Origin: Thermoleophilales bacterium
GTDB taxonomy: Bacteria; Actinomycetota; Thermoleophilia; Solirubrobacterales; 70-9
DNA: 56,513 nt
Reading direction: 5' to 3'
Assembly (NCBI GenBank): GCA_020636955.1
Contig: JACJWY010000015.1
Location: 1-56,513, forward strand
In this document: positions 14,073 to 23,166 of the stretch, piece after piece
Position numbering within the stretch: the first letter of the stretch is position 1
How the letters are laid out: each line of letters opens with the position of its first letter
Translations under genes and position numbers: made by a program
The notes under the pieces: generated by a model
Database searches by the model: none
What the model saw: the letters and a program-made list of their open reading frames with translations, nothing else
Told to the model about the DNA's origin: nothing

Positions 14073-15797
14073 ATGGCTCACGACTACGACTACGTGATCG
14101 TCGGCTCCGGTTTCGGCGGCAGCGTCTCCGCGCTGAGACTGGCCGAGAAGGGTTACCGGGTAGCGGTGATCGAGACCGGTCGTCGTTTCGAGGACAAGGA
14201 CTTCGCGAAGACCGCCTGGAATCTGCGCCGTTATTTCTGGCTGCCGAAGTTCGGACTGCGTGGAATCCTCCGGCTTTCCATGTTCAAGGACCTCAACGTG
14301 GTTTCCGGCTGCGGGGTCGGCGGCGGCAGCCTCGGCTACGCGAACACGCTTTACCGCCCCCGCCCAGCCTTCTACACCGATTCACAATGGGGTGACCTGG
14401 CCGACTGGGAAGTCGAGCTCGGCCCGCACTACGTGACCGCAGAACGGATGCTGGGCGTGACCCTGTACCGCGACACCGGGCCGGCCGATGCCCTGCTTCA
14501 CGAATACGCGGACGAGATCGGCGCCAACGGGACCTATTCGAACACCCAGGTCGGGGTCTTCTTCGGCGAGGCCGAGAAGACGGTCTCCGACCCCTACTTC
14601 GGCGGCGAGGGACCGGACCGGACCGGCTGCATCAAATGCGGCTCCTGCATGGTCGGTTGTCGCTACGGGGCGAAGAACACCCTGGTCAAGAACTATCTCT
14701 ACTTCGCCGAGAAGCTCGGGGTCAAGGTTTTCCCCGGTCGGGAGGTGACCTCGGTCAGGCCGATCGCCGCCCCGAACGGGGCCGGGGACGGCTCCGCCGG
14801 ATACGAGCTGAGGACCGACCGTTCCGGCGCCGTGCTCAGGCACCGCCGCAAGAAGATCACCGCCGGGTCGGTGATCTTTTCGGCGGGCGCGCTCGGGACC
14901 AACAAGCTGCTCGCAAACTGCCGTCACAACGGGGACCTGCCGAACCTTTCGCCACGGGTCGGCCACGTGGTCAGGACCAATTCCGAGTCGATCCAGGCCG
15001 TGACCGCCCGTGACGACGAACGCGACTTCAGCGATTCGGTCGCGATCACCTCCAGCATCTACCCGGATCCAGACACCCACATCGAGGTGGTCACCTACGG
15101 CCAGGCCGGGGACGTGATGAGCCGCCTCTACACCCTTTACACCGGCAATGGCACCCGCCTGACCCGGCCGATCAAGTTCCTCGCTGCGATGGCGCGCCAC
15201 CCGCTGGACACCCTCCACCTGCTGCTCCGGCCCCGTCACTGGTCCCGGCGGACGGTGATCCTGCTGGTCATGCAGTCGCTGGATTCGGCGATGCGGCTGA
15301 AGCCGGTCTCAAAGAAGTTCGGCAAGGGAGTCCGGCTGCAGACCGAACAGGACCCGGAACGCCCGAACCCGACCTTCATCCAGGCGGCCGAGGATGCGAC
15401 CAAGTGGTTCGCGAAGCGGACCGGCGGCATCCCCCAGGTTTCCTTCGGCGAGTCTCTGTTCAACATCCCCACAACCGCCCACATCCTCGGCGGGGCCGTG
15501 GTCGGTCACGGACCGGAGGACGGTGTTGTCGACCGCGACAATCACGTCTTCGGTTACGAGAACCTGATGGTCTGCGACGGTTCGGCAGTACCGGCCAACC
15601 CCGGCGTCAACCCGAGCCTGACCATCACCGCGATGACCGAGCGGGCGATGAGCAAGATCCCGCCGAAGGACCCGGCTGCTGACCTCCTCCACCTGCCGGA
15701 TGAGGCGCGGCCGGCCCGCACCGCCGACAACACTCCCCCGCCTCGTGAACCCGGCCCCTCAGAGCCGGCCGAGACCTGGACTCCGCTGGAGCCCTGA
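14073..15797 (+). CDS. GMC-family FAD-dependent oxidoreductase (cholesterol-oxidase-like)
   Basis: The protein is 574 residues from ATG 14073. The Rossmann FAD motif YVIVGSGFGGSVSALRLAEKG opens the protein, and the GMC signature GCGVGGGSLGYAN follows near residue 80. A Cys-containing segment (TGCIKCGSCMVGCRYGAKNTL) lies near 185-205, as in the cholesterol oxidase/GMC branch. The C-terminal GHGPEDGVVDRDNHVFGYENLMVCDGSAVPANPGVNPSLTI region has the conserved substrate-side residues (HILGG, NPG-NPS). It oxidises an alcohol or sterol-like donor using FAD. No Tat or Sec signal is seen, so it is probably cytoplasmic or membrane-associated. ATG 14044 is an alternative start, but the promoter layout favours 14073. 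It diverges from the copper operon. Confidence 0.88.
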   Translation: MAHDYDYVIVGSGFGGSVSALRLAEKGYRVAVIETGRRFEDKDFAKTAWNLRRYFWLPKFGLRGILRLSMFKDLNVVSGCGVGGGSLGYANTLYRPRPAFYTDSQWGDLADWEVELGPHYVTAERMLGVTLYRDTGPADALLHEYADEIGANGTYSNTQVGVFFGEAEKTVSDPYFGGEGPDRTGCIKCGSCMVGCRYGAKNTLVKNYLYFAEKLGVKVFPGREVTSVRPIAAPNGAGDGSAGYELRTDRSGAVLRHRRKKITAGSVIFSAGALGTNKLLANCRHNGDLPNLSPRVGHVVRTNSESIQAVTARDDERDFSDSVAITSSIYPDPDTHIEVVTYGQAGDVMSRLYTLYTGNGTRLTRPIKFLAAMARHPLDTLHLLLRPRHWSRRTVILLVMQSLDSAMRLKPVSKKFGKGVRLQTEQDPERPNPTFIQAAEDATKWFAKRTGGIPQVSFGESLFNIPTTAHILGGAVVGHGPEDGVVDRDNHVFGYENLMVCDGSAVPANPGVNPSLTITAMTERAMSKIPPKDPAADLLHLPDEARPARTADNTPPPREPGPSEPAETWTPLEP

Positions 15798-15821
15798 CGA
15801 CCCCGTCACGCCGGGGCCGCG

Positions 15822-16850
15822 CTAGTCGAGGCCGTTCTTCTTCTTGAGCTGTTCGACGTCCGACTTCAGCTCGTCGACGCCGATCGCACCCTCGATCCGC
15901 TTCTCGATCGTGCCGTCCTTGTTGATCAGGAAGATCCACGGCTCGGTCTGCAGCCCGAAGGCGGTGAGCTGCGGGCGGATGCCCTTGCTCGGATCGTTGT
16001 CGTTGTAAACCTCGTTGTGGATGAAGGCGACCCCGTCACCGACCTCGTCACGAACCTGGAGGGCGACGTCAACCACCGGGCCGCAAACCCTTGACTGGCA
16101 GAGCGCCGGTGTGGCAAATATCAGCGCCACCGGCTTCTTGCCCAGCACGTCCTTGAGGTTGTCGTTGTGCATGTCCGAAGGCGGCTGGCGGGTATCGATC
16201 TTCGAGAGGTCCCCGCCGACACTTTCCGCGGTCGGAGTGCTCACCTTCGGAGCCTCTTGACCGACCTTGGCCACCTGCGGGTACTGGCCGACCACCGGGC
16301 TCGGCGTGACCCGGGCCGCCTCGGTGCCATCGTCGGTCTTGATGATCGCGATCCCCAGCCAGGGACCGTTGCGGTCGAACTTCACGTGGGTCAGGTAAAA
16401 GCTGTTTGCCTCCCCGGGGCCACCGGCACCCTTCGAGCGGTAGGCGGGCTTGGTTTCCAGCGAGACGGTTTCGGCCGGCAGCGGGCCCTGGACTGGCGAC
16501 TGCGGCGACTTGGCGAAATAAAGAGCGACGTCGGCGTCGTCGACCTGGGTCTGATCGACGTTGAAGACCCCGAAGGGGTATCGGTTCTCGCCGGTCTGGA
16601 AGACCACGGCGGCCGGAGCGACCACCTTGTCGCTGGGAGTCTGGTCGTTCAGCAGCTGTTCGATCGTCTTCCCTTCGGCCGAGGGGAACTCGGAGGCCGA
16701 GGGGGCGCCGCGAGCCACATCGTCCCCGCTATCGCCGCCGCCGCAACCGGAGATCAGGACCCCGAGACCGGCAAAGGCCAGCAGGACGAGGAAGAAGAGC
16801 TGCTTCGGGGGTATGGGCAGGACCGCGGTCCTGGTGGGAAGACCGATCAT
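15822..16850 (-). CDS. Lipoprotein with a thioredoxin-like (SCO/redoxin-type) domain
   Basis: The protein is 342 residues. A hydrophobic signal ending in the lipobox LISGC places Cys36 as the lipid-anchored residue, followed by a Gly/Asp/Ser-rich spacer. The C-terminal part (about 235-342) looks thioredoxin-like: PVALIFATPALCQSRVCGPVV with a C-x4-C pair where a CxxC would sit, then FIHNEVYND, TEPWIFLINKDGTIEKRIEG. The central region (about 60-200) is unassigned. It is an outward-facing membrane-anchored protein, perhaps a thiol or copper-metallochaperone partner, given the nearby copper operon; that role is inference. It converges with the GMC gene. Confidence 0.75.
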   Translation of the reverse strand: MIGLPTRTAVLPIPPKQLFFLVLLAFAGLGVLISGCGGGDSGDDVARGAPSASEFPSAEGKTIEQLLNDQTPSDKVVAPAAVVFQTGENRYPFGVFNVDQTQVDDADVALYFAKSPQSPVQGPLPAETVSLETKPAYRSKGAGGPGEANSFYLTHVKFDRNGPWLGIAIIKTDDGTEAARVTPSPVVGQYPQVAKVGQEAPKVSTPTAESVGGDLSKIDTRQPPSDMHNDNLKDVLGKKPVALIFATPALCQSRVCGPVVDVALQVRDEVGDGVAFIHNEVYNDNDPSKGIRPQLTAFGLQTEPWIFLINKDGTIEKRIEGAIGVDELKSDVEQLKKKNGLD

Positions 16851-16890
16851 CGGTTGATCAGGCTACCGAACCCGGCCCCGCCGGAACGAA

Positions 16891-16925
16891 AAGGGCCGTG
16901 GCGCGCAGCACGCACCACGGCCCTT
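16891..16925 (-). terminator. Terminator after the superoxide dismutase gene
   Basis: AAGGGCCGTGG (16891-16901) and CCACGGCCCTT (16915-16925) form a perfect 11-bp stem with a 13-nt loop, 36 nt beyond the sod stop. On the minus strand it is followed by TTCGTTCC, a weak U-rich tail. Confidence 0.7.
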
Positions 16926-16961
16926 CGAAGCAACTCCGGGGCACCGCCCCGGTCGGTCAGC

Positions 16962-17561
16962 TCAGGCGGCGAAGCGCTCCGCCACGTAATCCCAGTTGAC
17001 CACGTTCCAGAAGGCATCCAGGTAATCGGGACGCTTGTTCTGGTACTTGAGGTAGTAGGCGTGCTCCCAGACATCGGCACCCAGCAGCGGGGTCTTGCCG
17101 TCGGTCAGGGGCGAATCCTGGTTCGGGGTGGAAACGATCGCCACACCGTCGCCGTCCTTGACCAGCCAGACCCAGCCGGAACCGAACTGGCCGACGCCGC
17201 CGGCCTTGAACTGCTCCTTGAAGTCATCGAAGGACCCGAAGGCGGCATCGATCGCGGCGGCGAGGTCACCGCCCGGGGCGCCGCCGCCATCGGGGCTCAG
17301 CATCTCCCAGAACAGCGAGTGGTTGTAATGGCCACCGGCGTTGTTGCGGACCGGGCCCTGCTTGTCGGCAGGCAGCGAGGACAGGTTGGCGACAACCTCC
17401 TCGACGCTCTTGTCGGCCCATTCGGTGCCTTCGAGGGCGGCGTTGGCCTTGTCGACGTAAGCCTGGTGGTGCTTGTCGTGGTGCACCTTCATCGTCGCCT
17501 CGTCGATATGCGGCTCGAGGGCGTCATATGCGTAGGGAAGATCGGGAACTTCGTATGCCAT
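16962..17561 (-). CDS. sodA: Fe/Mn-type superoxide dismutase
   Basis: The protein is 199 residues from ATG 17561, with AAGGAG 8 nt upstream. The family landmarks are complete. MKVHHDKHHQAYVDK holds the first metal His, GGHYNHSLFW the second, and DVWEHAYYLKYQNKRPDYL gives the Asp and third His, with VNWDY near the end. It converts superoxide to H2O2 and O2. There is no signal peptide, so it is cytoplasmic. The Gly-Gly-His-x-Asn-His block and the length are compatible with Mn or cambialistic enzymes, but the metal cannot be fixed from sequence alone. The frame open to 17870 is read-through with no start signal. Confidence 0.95.
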   Translation of the reverse strand: MAYEVPDLPYAYDALEPHIDEATMKVHHDKHHQAYVDKANAALEGTEWADKSVEEVVANLSSLPADKQGPVRNNAGGHYNHSLFWEMLSPDGGGAPGGDLAAAIDAAFGSFDDFKEQFKAGGVGQFGSGWVWLVKDGDGVAIVSTPNQDSPLTDGKTPLLGADVWEHAYYLKYQNKRPDYLDAFWNVVNWDYVAERFAA

Positions 17562-17664
17562 CAGGGGACTCCTTGTGACTGGTTTCTTGAGGTTCGTGAC
17601 AGGTACCCGAACCCTAACGACCTGGGGGCCTTGGCCTCCGGACGACCGGGCTGATTCCCGGCGG

Positions 17665-19260
17665 CTAGCCCTTGCAGGCGGGCTTCCGGACACGGGCCGG
17701 AAGCTTCGACCCCGGCACCCAGGGCTTGCCCACTTCGCGAAGCAGCCTGATCGCCTCGAGGTGGTCGGCAAAGGTGTTGGGCCTGCCGCCCCGGCCCGAA
17801 TCGAAGGGCGGCTGCCCGATGCCCAGGATCGCCCGGCCGCTCGCAACCGCCGTGCTGCCCGGCCTGCCACGGCTGGTCGACTTTACGACCAAAGCCCCGC
17901 GGCGTCGCATGAAGCTGCGACGGTCGCCGAATTCAATTTCGTCCAGCGCGTGGCAGCGCCGGGTCGACTCGATCATCAGCGGCCGGCTGCACCTGGCCGG
18001 GTTGAAATAGGCGCAATCGCCGTAGGTGTAGTACTCGGAGACCGATCCGGGCCAGTAACCGACCAGCGAGGAAAGCAGCCGGCTGCCGATCTGCGGACCG
18101 GCCCAGAGCCGCGGCGTCGCATCCACCTTCCGGCGCTTCAGGGGCCTGATTTCGACCAGCGGCCCACGGCCGTCCGCACCGCAGCCGCGGGGCGCGTAGG
18201 ACACGTCGGTTTCGGGACCCCAGGCAGGCGAGTGGCTGGCCGGGCTGCCGTTGGTCAGCCAGGTCAGGCAACTGCCGTCGCTGGAGATCGAATAGATCTC
18301 CCTCGATGCGGAATCGAAGCCCGGTGTGTTGCGGGCGCTGGAAAAAATGATCCGGCTTCCATCCGGCGAATAGGAGGGCGACTCGACGCCGGCCCGGCTC
18401 GCATAGATCCGGGTCAGGTTGCTGCCGTCAGCGCCGACCGTCCAGAGGCCGGGCTCCAGCCATTTGCCGGAATCACATTCCTGCCCGTCGGCAAAGCAAT
18501 CTTCCGGGCTGAAAACGATCCCGTTGCCGTCGGGCGAGAAGGAGGCCTGCATGACCCCGTAGGTGACCAGTCGGTCCGCGCCGCTATCGAGGTCGCGAAT
18601 CCGGAGCTGCGACTGCTTCATGTTCGCCCTCGTGTAGAGCAGGGACCTGCCGTCGGGCGAGATCGCCTGCGCGGTGAGCCAGGGGGTGGCGAGAAAGCCG
18701 CCGGTCGGCCCGGAGAGCAGCACCTTGCGGTGGCTGCCGTCGGTTTTCATGGTCAGGAGCCTCTGCTGATAACGCTCGTGGCCTTTTCGGTCCCGGCCCA
18801 CCGTCCGGAGATAGGTGATGATCAGGCCTCCGCCGGGGGTCCAGCCCAGCGACGATATGAACGAGTTGACTGAATCGATCAGTTGAACTCTGCGGGTCGC
18901 GTTGCGCTGCCCGACCAGAAGCTGCAACCGGTAATCCCCGCCCGCGAAGGTGGTCCGAAGCCAGGCCAGCTTCTGACCATCCGGCGAGATCTGCGGATCG
19001 CTGTCACCGAGTTCGAGGGACTCGCGCTCGAAGTTGCGGCTGCCGACGCTGATCTTCGTCCTGGTCAGGACCTGCCGGTCGGACCCGTCGGCGTTTATCG
19101 AGATGATCCGGCCCGCGTTGACGAACACCACCTCGCCCGGCCCCTGCTCCGGCGGCGAAAGGGCCTCGGAAACGGCCGGGACGCCAACCAGCAGGCAAAG
19201 CGACAGGGCCGCGGCGGCGGAACCTCTCCCGATAACTCTCTTGGCGAAACTTCTCCTCAT
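17665..19260 (-). CDS. Secreted TolB/PD40-like beta-propeller protein, paralogue 1
   Basis: The protein is 531 residues. A signal peptide (1-33) precedes a six-bladed-type propeller marked by repeats of the PD40 form (SPDGQKLAW, SPDGRSLLY, SPDGNGIVF, SPDGSRIIF). The propeller ends in DGSCLTWLTNGSPASHSPAW. A second domain then carries GCG, the YGDC block, and a D-C-x7-C-x11-C cysteine pattern shared exactly with the two neighbouring paralogues. TolB-like propellers are usually periplasmic protein-interaction platforms. Its ATG overlaps the stop of the upstream paralogue (ATGA), so they are translationally coupled. Function unknown. Confidence 0.82.
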   Translation of the reverse strand: MRRSFAKRVIGRGSAAAALSLCLLVGVPAVSEALSPPEQGPGEVVFVNAGRIISINADGSDRQVLTRTKISVGSRNFERESLELGDSDPQISPDGQKLAWLRTTFAGGDYRLQLLVGQRNATRRVQLIDSVNSFISSLGWTPGGGLIITYLRTVGRDRKGHERYQQRLLTMKTDGSHRKVLLSGPTGGFLATPWLTAQAISPDGRSLLYTRANMKQSQLRIRDLDSGADRLVTYGVMQASFSPDGNGIVFSPEDCFADGQECDSGKWLEPGLWTVGADGSNLTRIYASRAGVESPSYSPDGSRIIFSSARNTPGFDSASREIYSISSDGSCLTWLTNGSPASHSPAWGPETDVSYAPRGCGADGRGPLVEIRPLKRRKVDATPRLWAGPQIGSRLLSSLVGYWPGSVSEYYTYGDCAYFNPARCSRPLMIESTRRCHALDEIEFGDRRSFMRRRGALVVKSTSRGRPGSTAVASGRAILGIGQPPFDSGRGGRPNTFADHLEAIRLLREVGKPWVPGSKLPARVRKPACKG

Positions 19261-21038
19261 GGTCGACCCGCCAGCAGGTGACGGAGCGAGGAGCCGGAGC
19301 TGTCATTGCCGGCATCGGTACGGGTTCCGCCGCTACGGGGGCAGTTGACCCGGCCGTAGTCGCCTGCCTTGAAGCTGCGGGCGAACCTGATGTTGCTGCG
19401 GACGAAGTACTCGCCGCGACCTACTATCTCCGCGGTTCGGGCCACCGAGCCGGTCCGGTCGTAGACCCGCTTCACCTTCTTCATGGCCCGGATGTCACCG
19501 GTCGGGATTCGCGGCGCAGGAAGGTCGAGACCTGTGAACGATGCGCCGACCGGCCGCAGAGCGTCGACCTCCTTTCGATTCTGCCGGCTGTGGTCACCCA
19601 CTCCCGATCCGCCGATCATGAAAAACAGATTCCGGCCGGAGAGGCCGACCGTGAACGGTGGCGTTTCGCGGCCGGGTTTGAGGCTGAGGAAGAGCGGTAT
19701 CCCCCGCTGCCTGCGGACCGCTCCGGAGCCGAAGAAGGCTGCCGCGTAGCCGCGGGACTGGCAGACATCGGTGTTGTAGATGATCAGCATGCGACCGCAT
19801 TTCGTCTCCGGGATGGCGCCGCAGTCGCCGTAGATCAGGGAGGAATTTCGCGGTTCGGATTCGGTGTAGGACAACATCAGGTTGCGGAAGTTCGCGCCCA
19901 GCCAGAGGTCGCCGACATTCGAGATTGTGGCCGGGAGCGGCTGCAGCTCCCGGTTGGGGCCCGGAGGTTTGGCACCGCAGCCGACCGGAGCGGTGGCGGC
20001 AGCTTCCGGGTCGGACCAGACCGGATCGAGGCTGGCGGGTGATCCGTTGGTCAGCCTGGTCAGGCAGCGGCCGGTCGGCCGGACCGACCAGATTTCGGTC
20101 GTCTCGCCGATGTCGCGGAACTTCCCGCGGGTCGCTTGGAACACGATCCTGCCATCCCCCGACCAGTCGGGCAGGCGTTCATCGGCCACCCCGCGGGTCA
20201 GGTCGCGGGCGCCGGTGCCGTCGGCGTTGATGATTCGGACGCGGCTGTAGTCAAGACAGGTGTAATCGGCGTTCCAGCAAAAGTCTTCGTCCCCGGAACT
20301 GTCAACCTCGCTGAAGGCGATCCGCTGGCTATCCGGCGACCAGGCACCGCCTAGCGAATACTCGGAAAGTTCACGGCTGGCACCGCTCTCCAGGTTCATC
20401 ACCCGCAGCGCGGACTTGTAGCCATTCTCGAAGTAGGTCCCGTCGTATCCGGGGTCGAGCAGATAGAGCAGCCGCTTTCCGTCGGGAGAGACGGCCGGCT
20501 CGGCAAGGCTTTTCCAGCTCACCCAGGGCCGGGCCTCCTGCCTCAGCCGGTAGATCGTCCTGAACCCCTTGCCGTCAGTCTTCACGCTGAAGATCCGGGC
20601 CACCCCCAGCCGGCTGTTCTTGCGGAACGAAGCCGCCACGATCTTCCCGTCCGGTCCGAAGTCCGGATCCCCGAACCTCCGGTCCAGGCTCGAGCGGAAC
20701 AGCTTTCGGGCATGGCTGCCGTCGGAGTCCATGACCCAGATGTCGATCAGCTTCTCGTATCTGGCTTCACGCCGGAAGCCGAAAGTGATCTTCTCTCCAT
20801 CCGGAGAGACCGATGGCTCGATCGCCCCGAGGCCGTCGTTTTCCGGCCGGCGGTGTTTGCCGAACAGAACTTTCCGATCGCTGCCGTCAGCGTTCATCTT
20901 GAGGATCCGGCCACCGTTGGAAAAAACAACCGTGGCCAGGGCGCTGCTGACTTCGGCCGGATCGCCACCTTTCGCCTCGGCAGCCAGCGGCCAGATGAGC
21001 ATCGCCGCCAGCATCGCTGGCAGGATCTTTCCCGTCAT
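19257..21038 (-). CDS. Secreted TolB/PD40-like beta-propeller protein, paralogue 2
   Basis: The protein is 593 residues from ATG 21038, 8 nt after the stop of paralogue 3. The much longer frame upstream is read-through of that gene. A short signal peptide (1-21, MTGKILPAMLAAMLIWPLAA) is followed by PD40 repeats (VSPDGEKITF, FGPDGKIVAA, VSPDGKRLLY, WSPDSQRIAF), then CLTRLTNGSPAS, GCG, and the D-C-x7-C-x11-C pattern (YGDCGAIPETKC). A long C-terminal extension (about 450-593) with many Arg/Gly ends in a Ser/Gly tail. It is the middle gene of the three-gene paralogue operon, with a 4-nt overlap downstream. Confidence 0.82.
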   Translation of the reverse strand: MTGKILPAMLAAMLIWPLAAEAKGGDPAEVSSALATVVFSNGGRILKMNADGSDRKVLFGKHRRPENDGLGAIEPSVSPDGEKITFGFRREARYEKLIDIWVMDSDGSHARKLFRSSLDRRFGDPDFGPDGKIVAASFRKNSRLGVARIFSVKTDGKGFRTIYRLRQEARPWVSWKSLAEPAVSPDGKRLLYLLDPGYDGTYFENGYKSALRVMNLESGASRELSEYSLGGAWSPDSQRIAFSEVDSSGDEDFCWNADYTCLDYSRVRIINADGTGARDLTRGVADERLPDWSGDGRIVFQATRGKFRDIGETTEIWSVRPTGRCLTRLTNGSPASLDPVWSDPEAAATAPVGCGAKPPGPNRELQPLPATISNVGDLWLGANFRNLMLSYTESEPRNSSLIYGDCGAIPETKCGRMLIIYNTDVCQSRGYAAAFFGSGAVRRQRGIPLFLSLKPGRETPPFTVGLSGRNLFFMIGGSGVGDHSRQNRKEVDALRPVGASFTGLDLPAPRIPTGDIRAMKKVKRVYDRTGSVARTAEIVGRGEYFVRSNIRFARSFKAGDYGRVNCPRSGGTRTDAGNDSSGSSLRHLLAGRP

Positions 21039-21046
21039 CCGCTTCA

Positions 21047-22882
21047 CTATTTCGGGCAACCGACGGTTCCGAAGGAGCCGATCTTCTTCAGGTCCCGGGC
21101 GAACCTGAGCCAGGAAAGGGCGCCCTTGCGTTCGTACTGGAAAACAACCTGCCGCCAGTTCCTGCCCCTTGCTCCGAACAGCCCGGCACCGATCGCCGCC
21201 TGCCTTAGCGATCCGGTTCGCCGGTAGATGTGAAGCAGGCGGTGCGCGGCACGAATGGTCCGATCGGCGAATACGGGCCGGTGGTAGCTGGCCGGCGGGG
21301 CGTTGGCGCCCACGTACCTGAGCTGGTCGATCGCCGCCCGCCGCCAGCGTCTCGAGACGGGCTTGACCCCGATCTGGGTCTCGGCCTCGATGCTCACGTC
21401 GATGCCACCGGTGAGCAGGTGGGTCGAAAGCCCGTCGCCGTAGGGACCCCTTTGGCCGAAATCGATTACCAGTCCGCCCCGCAAGCTTTCCATCCCGCCG
21501 TAGAAGCCGCTGGTCAGTTCGTTGCCGATTCCCGCGCCGCAGACCTGGGTCGACCTGACCGAGATCATGCCCGGACAGTCGTCGATGTCGAGCGCACCGC
21601 AATCGGCGAAATAGGAGCTCAGTGACTTGTGAGCCGTCCAGGTTTCGGAGAGCAGGAGGTTGTCGTACTTACGGCCGAGCCACATCTGCCGGGGTTTCAT
21701 GGTTTCCGCGCGCCGCGGGTAGGTGACATCGACTACCGGTCGGAGATCGGCCTCGCCACAGGTTCCCGGACCGGTGAGCGAACCGGCCCCCCAGGCCGCC
21801 TCGCCGCTCCGCGGTGAACCGTTGGTCAGCCGGGTAAGGCAGGAACCGTCTTTCTTCACCGACCAGATCTCCGTTCCGAACCAGCTTCGCCGGGTTTCAC
21901 GGTCCGCGGTGAAGACGATCCGGCTGCCGTCCGGAGAAAAGTCCGGTGACCAGTAGCTGCCTTCCTGATTCGGGGTGATCACCCGACGCAGGTTGGTTCC
22001 GTCGAGGTTGATCAGATAAAGCTTCGGCTGGTAGCTGCAGAAGCCGTCGTAACAGCTCTCGTTCAGCTTGTCCCGTTCCGAGGTGAAAACGACCGTCCTG
22101 CCATCCGGCCCGATGTCGGCCTGGCCGGTGTTCTTCGCAAGCCAGGTGCGTTTGCCGGTAGCGAGGTTGATCCGGGCCAGCCTCATCTTCGATCCCGGGT
22201 TGAGAGTGATGACCGCGAGCAGCGCGGTCTTCCCGTTCGGGGTGACCGAAGCGTCGATCGGGATCCAGCGGTCGCCGGCAGTCCGTTTCTCGTCGGAGAA
22301 GGTCACCGAGGTCGAGTAGAGGTTCCTGATCCCGCCACCGTCGGTCCTGACCGACAGGAGGGAGGTTCTGACCACAGTGGTCGACTTGTCTTTCTCTATG
22401 GCCTGGAACCTGAAGGCGAAAAACCGCGAGCCGTCAGCCGACCAGTCAACCGCCGAGTACTGGGGCAGAATACCGTCGGGGTCGGCCTTGAATCCGAGGA
22501 TCCGGCGGACCGGCCCGCCCTCGTGGTCGATCGCCATGACTCCCGACTTTCCCGGGCTCCTGGCGGTGCGGGTGAAGAGCACGGTCTGCCCGTCCGGCGA
22601 AGGCAGGGGCGCGGAATCGCTCACCCTGGAGAAGATGCTGACCGACCCGTGCTTGCGAGTCAGGACCTCGCGGTCGGTGCCGTCGGACTTGATCGAGACG
22701 ATCCGGCCGCCGTTCACGAAGAAGATCTCTGCCTTGTCGGCGGGCGGGGGTGTCGTCGCCCGGGAATCGGCGGAGTCGGCCGCCGCCAGGGCAAGGGCAG
22801 ACAGAAGCGCCGCGGCAAACAGCGCGGTGATCCGTGCGAACCGCCTGCTCCGGCGGATTTCCCTGCCCCCTGTTGTCGTCAT
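21047..22882 (-). CDS. Secreted TolB/PD40-like beta-propeller protein, paralogue 3
   Basis: The protein is 611 residues from ATG 22882. Upstream in-frame sequence to 23014 overlaps a hairpin and is rejected. The N-terminus has an Arg-rich n-region and hydrophobic core (ITALFAAALLSALALAAA), a typical Sec signal. PD40 units (LPSPDGQTVLF, IGPDGRTVVF, FSPDGSRIVF) lead to CLTRLTNGSPRS, a TCGE block, and FADCGALDIDDC with the same D-C-x7-C-x11-C spacing as its paralogues. It is the first gene of the operon. The three proteins share architecture but have diverged widely in sequence, so the duplication is old. Function unknown. Confidence 0.82.
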   Translation of the reverse strand: MTTTGGREIRRSRRFARITALFAAALLSALALAAADSADSRATTPPPADKAEIFFVNGGRIVSIKSDGTDREVLTRKHGSVSIFSRVSDSAPLPSPDGQTVLFTRTARSPGKSGVMAIDHEGGPVRRILGFKADPDGILPQYSAVDWSADGSRFFAFRFQAIEKDKSTTVVRTSLLSVRTDGGGIRNLYSTSVTFSDEKRTAGDRWIPIDASVTPNGKTALLAVITLNPGSKMRLARINLATGKRTWLAKNTGQADIGPDGRTVVFTSERDKLNESCYDGFCSYQPKLYLINLDGTNLRRVITPNQEGSYWSPDFSPDGSRIVFTADRETRRSWFGTEIWSVKKDGSCLTRLTNGSPRSGEAAWGAGSLTGPGTCGEADLRPVVDVTYPRRAETMKPRQMWLGRKYDNLLLSETWTAHKSLSSYFADCGALDIDDCPGMISVRSTQVCGAGIGNELTSGFYGGMESLRGGLVIDFGQRGPYGDGLSTHLLTGGIDVSIEAETQIGVKPVSRRWRRAAIDQLRYVGANAPPASYHRPVFADRTIRAAHRLLHIYRRTGSLRQAAIGAGLFGARGRNWRQVVFQYERKGALSWLRFARDLKKIGSFGTVGCPK

Positions 22883-22976
22883 CCTGCGACTCGAACTTTC
22901 TTTCTCCGGACTTGTTCCGGACCCTGTGGTTGACGGGATCCTACCGTCGGGCCGGCCAACTGCGATGGGCGAAGAC

Positions 22977-23014
22977 GTGTGTCCGGCCGCCACTTGCTCT
23001 GACGGCGGACACAC
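22977..23014 (-). terminator. Hairpin downstream of tRNA-Pro
   Basis: GTGTGTCCG (22977-22985) pairs with CGGACACAC (23006-23014), 9 bp, starting 27 nt beyond the tRNA 3' end on the same strand. There is no clear U-tract. Confidence 0.5.
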
Positions 23015-23041
23015 CCTTCAACACGGGTTGGCGGAGAAGTA

Positions 23042-23115
23042 TCGGGGCGCCCGGATTTGAACCGGGGACCTCACCGACCCGAACGGTGCGCGCTACCAGG
23101 CTGCGCCACGCCCCG
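23042..23115 (-). tRNA. tRNA-Pro (anticodon CGG)
   Basis: This 74-nt tRNA reads on the minus strand. The acceptor stem CGGGGCG pairs with CGCCCCG plus an A discriminator. The D-arm contains GCGCAGCCTGGTAGCGC. The anticodon stem CACCG/CGGTG encloses the loop TTCGGGT, giving anticodon CGG at 23081-23079. The T-arm is CCCGG-TTCAAAT-CCGGG. CCA is not encoded. It decodes CCG, a frequent proline codon in this GC-rich genome. Confidence 0.95.
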
Positions 23116-23166
23116 AGGAGATCTGAGCCTACAGAAAAGCGGGTCGGAGACTGCTCCCGACCGGCC

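Noticed and set aside
17591..17613. Inverted repeat GGTTCG/CGAACC upstream of sod as an operator
   Set aside because: Arms are only 6 bp with an 11-bp gap and no promoter could be placed around it; expected by chance in this composition.
19257..21602. 781-codon reading of propeller paralogue 2
   Set aside because: The first 188 codons run through the end of paralogue 3 in another frame; the signal peptide at ATG 21038 marks the true start.
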